The notes beneath the pieces are model-generated. The model saw only the letters and a list, made by a program, of their open reading frames with translations. It ran no database searches and was not told the origin of the DNA. From Utricularia gibba (taxonomy: Eukaryota > Streptophyta > Magnoliopsida > Lamiales > Lentibulariaceae): a stretch of 64,000 nucleotides of DNA. Position numbers and translations under genes: made by a program. The stretch lies in contig NEEC01000061.1 in NCBI GenBank assembly GCA_002189035.1, forward strand, positions 17,576 through 81,575, read 5' to 3'. Below are positions 62,901 to 64,000 of this stretch, in pieces; the first letter of the stretch is position 1; each line of letters opens with the position of its first letter.

Positions 62901-64000
62901 GGTGGCCTCGCGCAGCCTTCGCCATTGACGCCACATCGTCCAAACCGTTTAGAGTCACGCGACACACAGCATACCGTTTCGAAGCTCATTCCGAGACGGT
63001 CGTTTTTCGTGTTGGAGCTTGCCCATCCGAGGAAAGTTCGAAGCTCGAAGGATGGCCTTATATTAGCCTTCAATGTGTCCAAAATGGCCTAGCCATTGGG
63101 GACGTTGGACTCGTTTGCTCGTTTTTATGCGAAAACTAATCTCGGCTTGCGAAACACGCGTGATTCGTTAATATATGTCAAAATCTTGAATTTCGCGGCA
63201 TTCTCATGCGTTTCTCCGAGTGTGCTCGGGCCCTGGGAATTCCTACATTAAGGGGTGGCCTCGCGCAGCCTTCGCCATTGACGCCACATCGTCCAAACCG
63301 TTTAGAGTCACGCGACACACAGCATACCGTTTCGAAGCTCATTCCAGACGGTCGTTTTTCGTGTTGGGAGCTTGCCCATCCGAGGAAAGTTCGAAGCTCG
63401 AAGGATGGCCTTATATTAGCCTTCAATGGTGTCACAAAATGGTCTAGCCATTGGGGACATCGCGACTCCTTTGCTCGTTTTTATGCGAAAATTATTCTCG
63501 GATTGCGAAACACGCGTGATTCGTTAATATATGTCAAAATCTTGAATTTCGCGGCATTCTCATGCGTTTCTAGGGTGTGCTCGGGCCCGGGACTTCCTAC
63601 ACCAAGGGGTGCCTCGCGCAGCCTTCGCCATTGACGCCACATCTTCCAAACCGTTTAGAGTCACGGCACAAAGCATACCGTTTCGAAGCTCATTCTGAGA
63701 CGGTCGTTTTTCGTGTTGGGAGCTCGCCATCCGGAAAGTTCGAAGCTCGACGATGGCCTATATAAGCCTTCAATGGTGTCACAAATGGCCTAGCCATTGG
63801 GACGTTGGGACTCGTTTGCTCGTTTTTATGCGAAAATTCTCGGCTTGCGAAACACGCGTGATTCGTTAATATATGTCAAAATCCTTGAATTTCGCGGCAT
63901 TCTCATGCGTTTCTCCGAGTGTGCTCGGGCCTGGGAATTCCTACACCAAGGGGTGGCCTCGCGCAGCCTTCGCAATTGACGCCACATCTTCCAAACCGTT
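47957..64000. repeat. D/E-dominated satellite segment, right part
   Basis: About 45 monomers of D and E type in long regular succession, with no patch like those in the preceding zone. Occasional C-like copies with CACGTGGCAC occur (about 58,705 and 62,249). Some copies have GGACTTCC with 'ctacacc' (about 49,859, 50,216, 56,157 and 58,987). The last monomer starts at 63798 and is cut by the window edge. Confidence 0.87.
49011..49365. repeat. Reference monomer of satellite type E
   Basis: This 355 bp copy shares the front and middle of type D ('ctacattaagggg', 'gcagccttcgcc', 'acatcgtcc', 'cgacacacagc') but has 'gagacggtcg', 'gggagcttgccc', 'ctcgaaggatgg', TATATTAG and 'ggtctagcc'. The E tail resembles type B without its 'gatgctcg' and 'agacttcaatag' marks, so E may be a D/B recombinant. 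Confidence 0.82.

Larger units (their letters stand above)
1..64000. repeat. Tandem satellite array, ~357 bp monomer
   Basis: The same unit recurs head-to-tail across the window without interruption by unrelated long sequence. Taking 'tggggac' as an arbitrary monomer start, successive starts are at 1, 357, 714, 1071, 1428, 1785 and 2142, a spacing of 356-357 bp. All copies read in the same direction; I saw no inverted monomer. Segments shared by nearly every copy include TTTTTATGCGAAAA, AACACGCGTGATTCG, TTAATATATGTCAAAATC, AATTTCGCGGCATTCTC, AAACCGTTTAGAGTCAC and GGAAAGTTCGAAGCTCGA. The copies differ mainly at a limited set of positions that define variant types. The unit is close to two nucleosome lengths, as in many plant satellites. 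Chromosomal location (subtelomere, knob or centromere) cannot be decided from this sequence. The family is not recognised. Confidence 0.98.

Noticed and set aside
1-64000. CRISPR array
   Set aside because: The repeated unit is about 357 bp with no alternation of short identical repeats and unique spacers, and no cas genes are present.
1-64000. CENP-B box
   Set aside because: I looked for the pattern NTTCGNNNNANNCGGGN on both strands in the monomer types and found no convincing match, so a centromeric role is not supported by that motif.
1-64000. Telomere repeats or retroelement insertion
   Set aside because: No run of TTTAGGG or TTAGGG units, poly-A tail, LTR pair, reverse transcriptase or integrase-like reading frame was seen. 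Even the disordered patches contain satellite words rather than element sequence.
1-64000. tRNA, rRNA or other structured RNA genes
   Set aside because: No cloverleaf, A/B box pair or rRNA-like segment was recognised in any monomer type.

Overview
The whole 64 kb is one tandem satellite DNA array. It contains no protein-coding gene, RNA gene, transposon, CRISPR array or origin that I can support. A unit of about 357 bp (clean copies are 356-357 bp, many are 345-356 bp because of small deletions) repeats head-to-tail in one orientation from the first base to the last, roughly 180 copies. Both window edges lie inside the array, so its true ends are not seen. Long homogeneous satellite of this unit length (about two nucleosomes) points to a eukaryotic nuclear genome. 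A plant with subtelomeric, knob or centromeric heterochromatin is my best guess, but I do not recognise the family and no telomere repeat, retroelement or gene is present to place it.

I name monomer variants by the following sequence marks. A1: GGAATTCC, GCGCATCC, CACGTGGC, 'cggagtcgg', TATATTAG. A2: like A1 but 'tatgattcgg' and 'ctcacccatctga'. B: GGACTTCC, 'gcagccatcgcc', 'gattcacgcgac', 'gatgctcg', 'ttagacttcaatag'. C: 'cttccaaacc' with CACGTGGCAC and (usually) 'ggtcaatttt'. D: 'ctacattaag', 'gagacgatcg', 'gggagttcgccc', 'ctcgacgg', TATATAAG and 'ggcctagcc'. E: D-like middle but 'gagacgg', 'gggagcttgccc', 'cgaaggatgg', TATATTAG and 'ggtctagcc'.

Layout: 1-8,539 is a regular higher-order repeat of five monomers (B-A1-A2-A1-A2, about 1.78 kb), four full copies and a partial fifth. 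8,540-18,491 has longer, less regular units with C and D monomers entering, including a six-monomer block C-B-A1'-D-A-B present twice (11,383 and 15,290). From about 18.5 kb rightward the A-type 'gcgcatcc' mark disappears; 18,492-24,155 is a mosaic transition, and 24,156-36,104 and 47,957-64,000 are D/E-dominated. Between them, 36,105-47,956 is a disturbed zone in which ordinary D/E monomers alternate with short scrambled, truncated or partly unrecognisable patches.

Two caveats matter. First, most single-base losses fall exactly on the positions where monomer types differ, which is what a consensus built from mixed repeat copies would produce, so part of the fine variation may be an assembly artefact. 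Second, the open reading frames in the window are by-products of the repeat (357 is a multiple of three, so an open frame can run across a monomer junction) and should not be annotated as genes.
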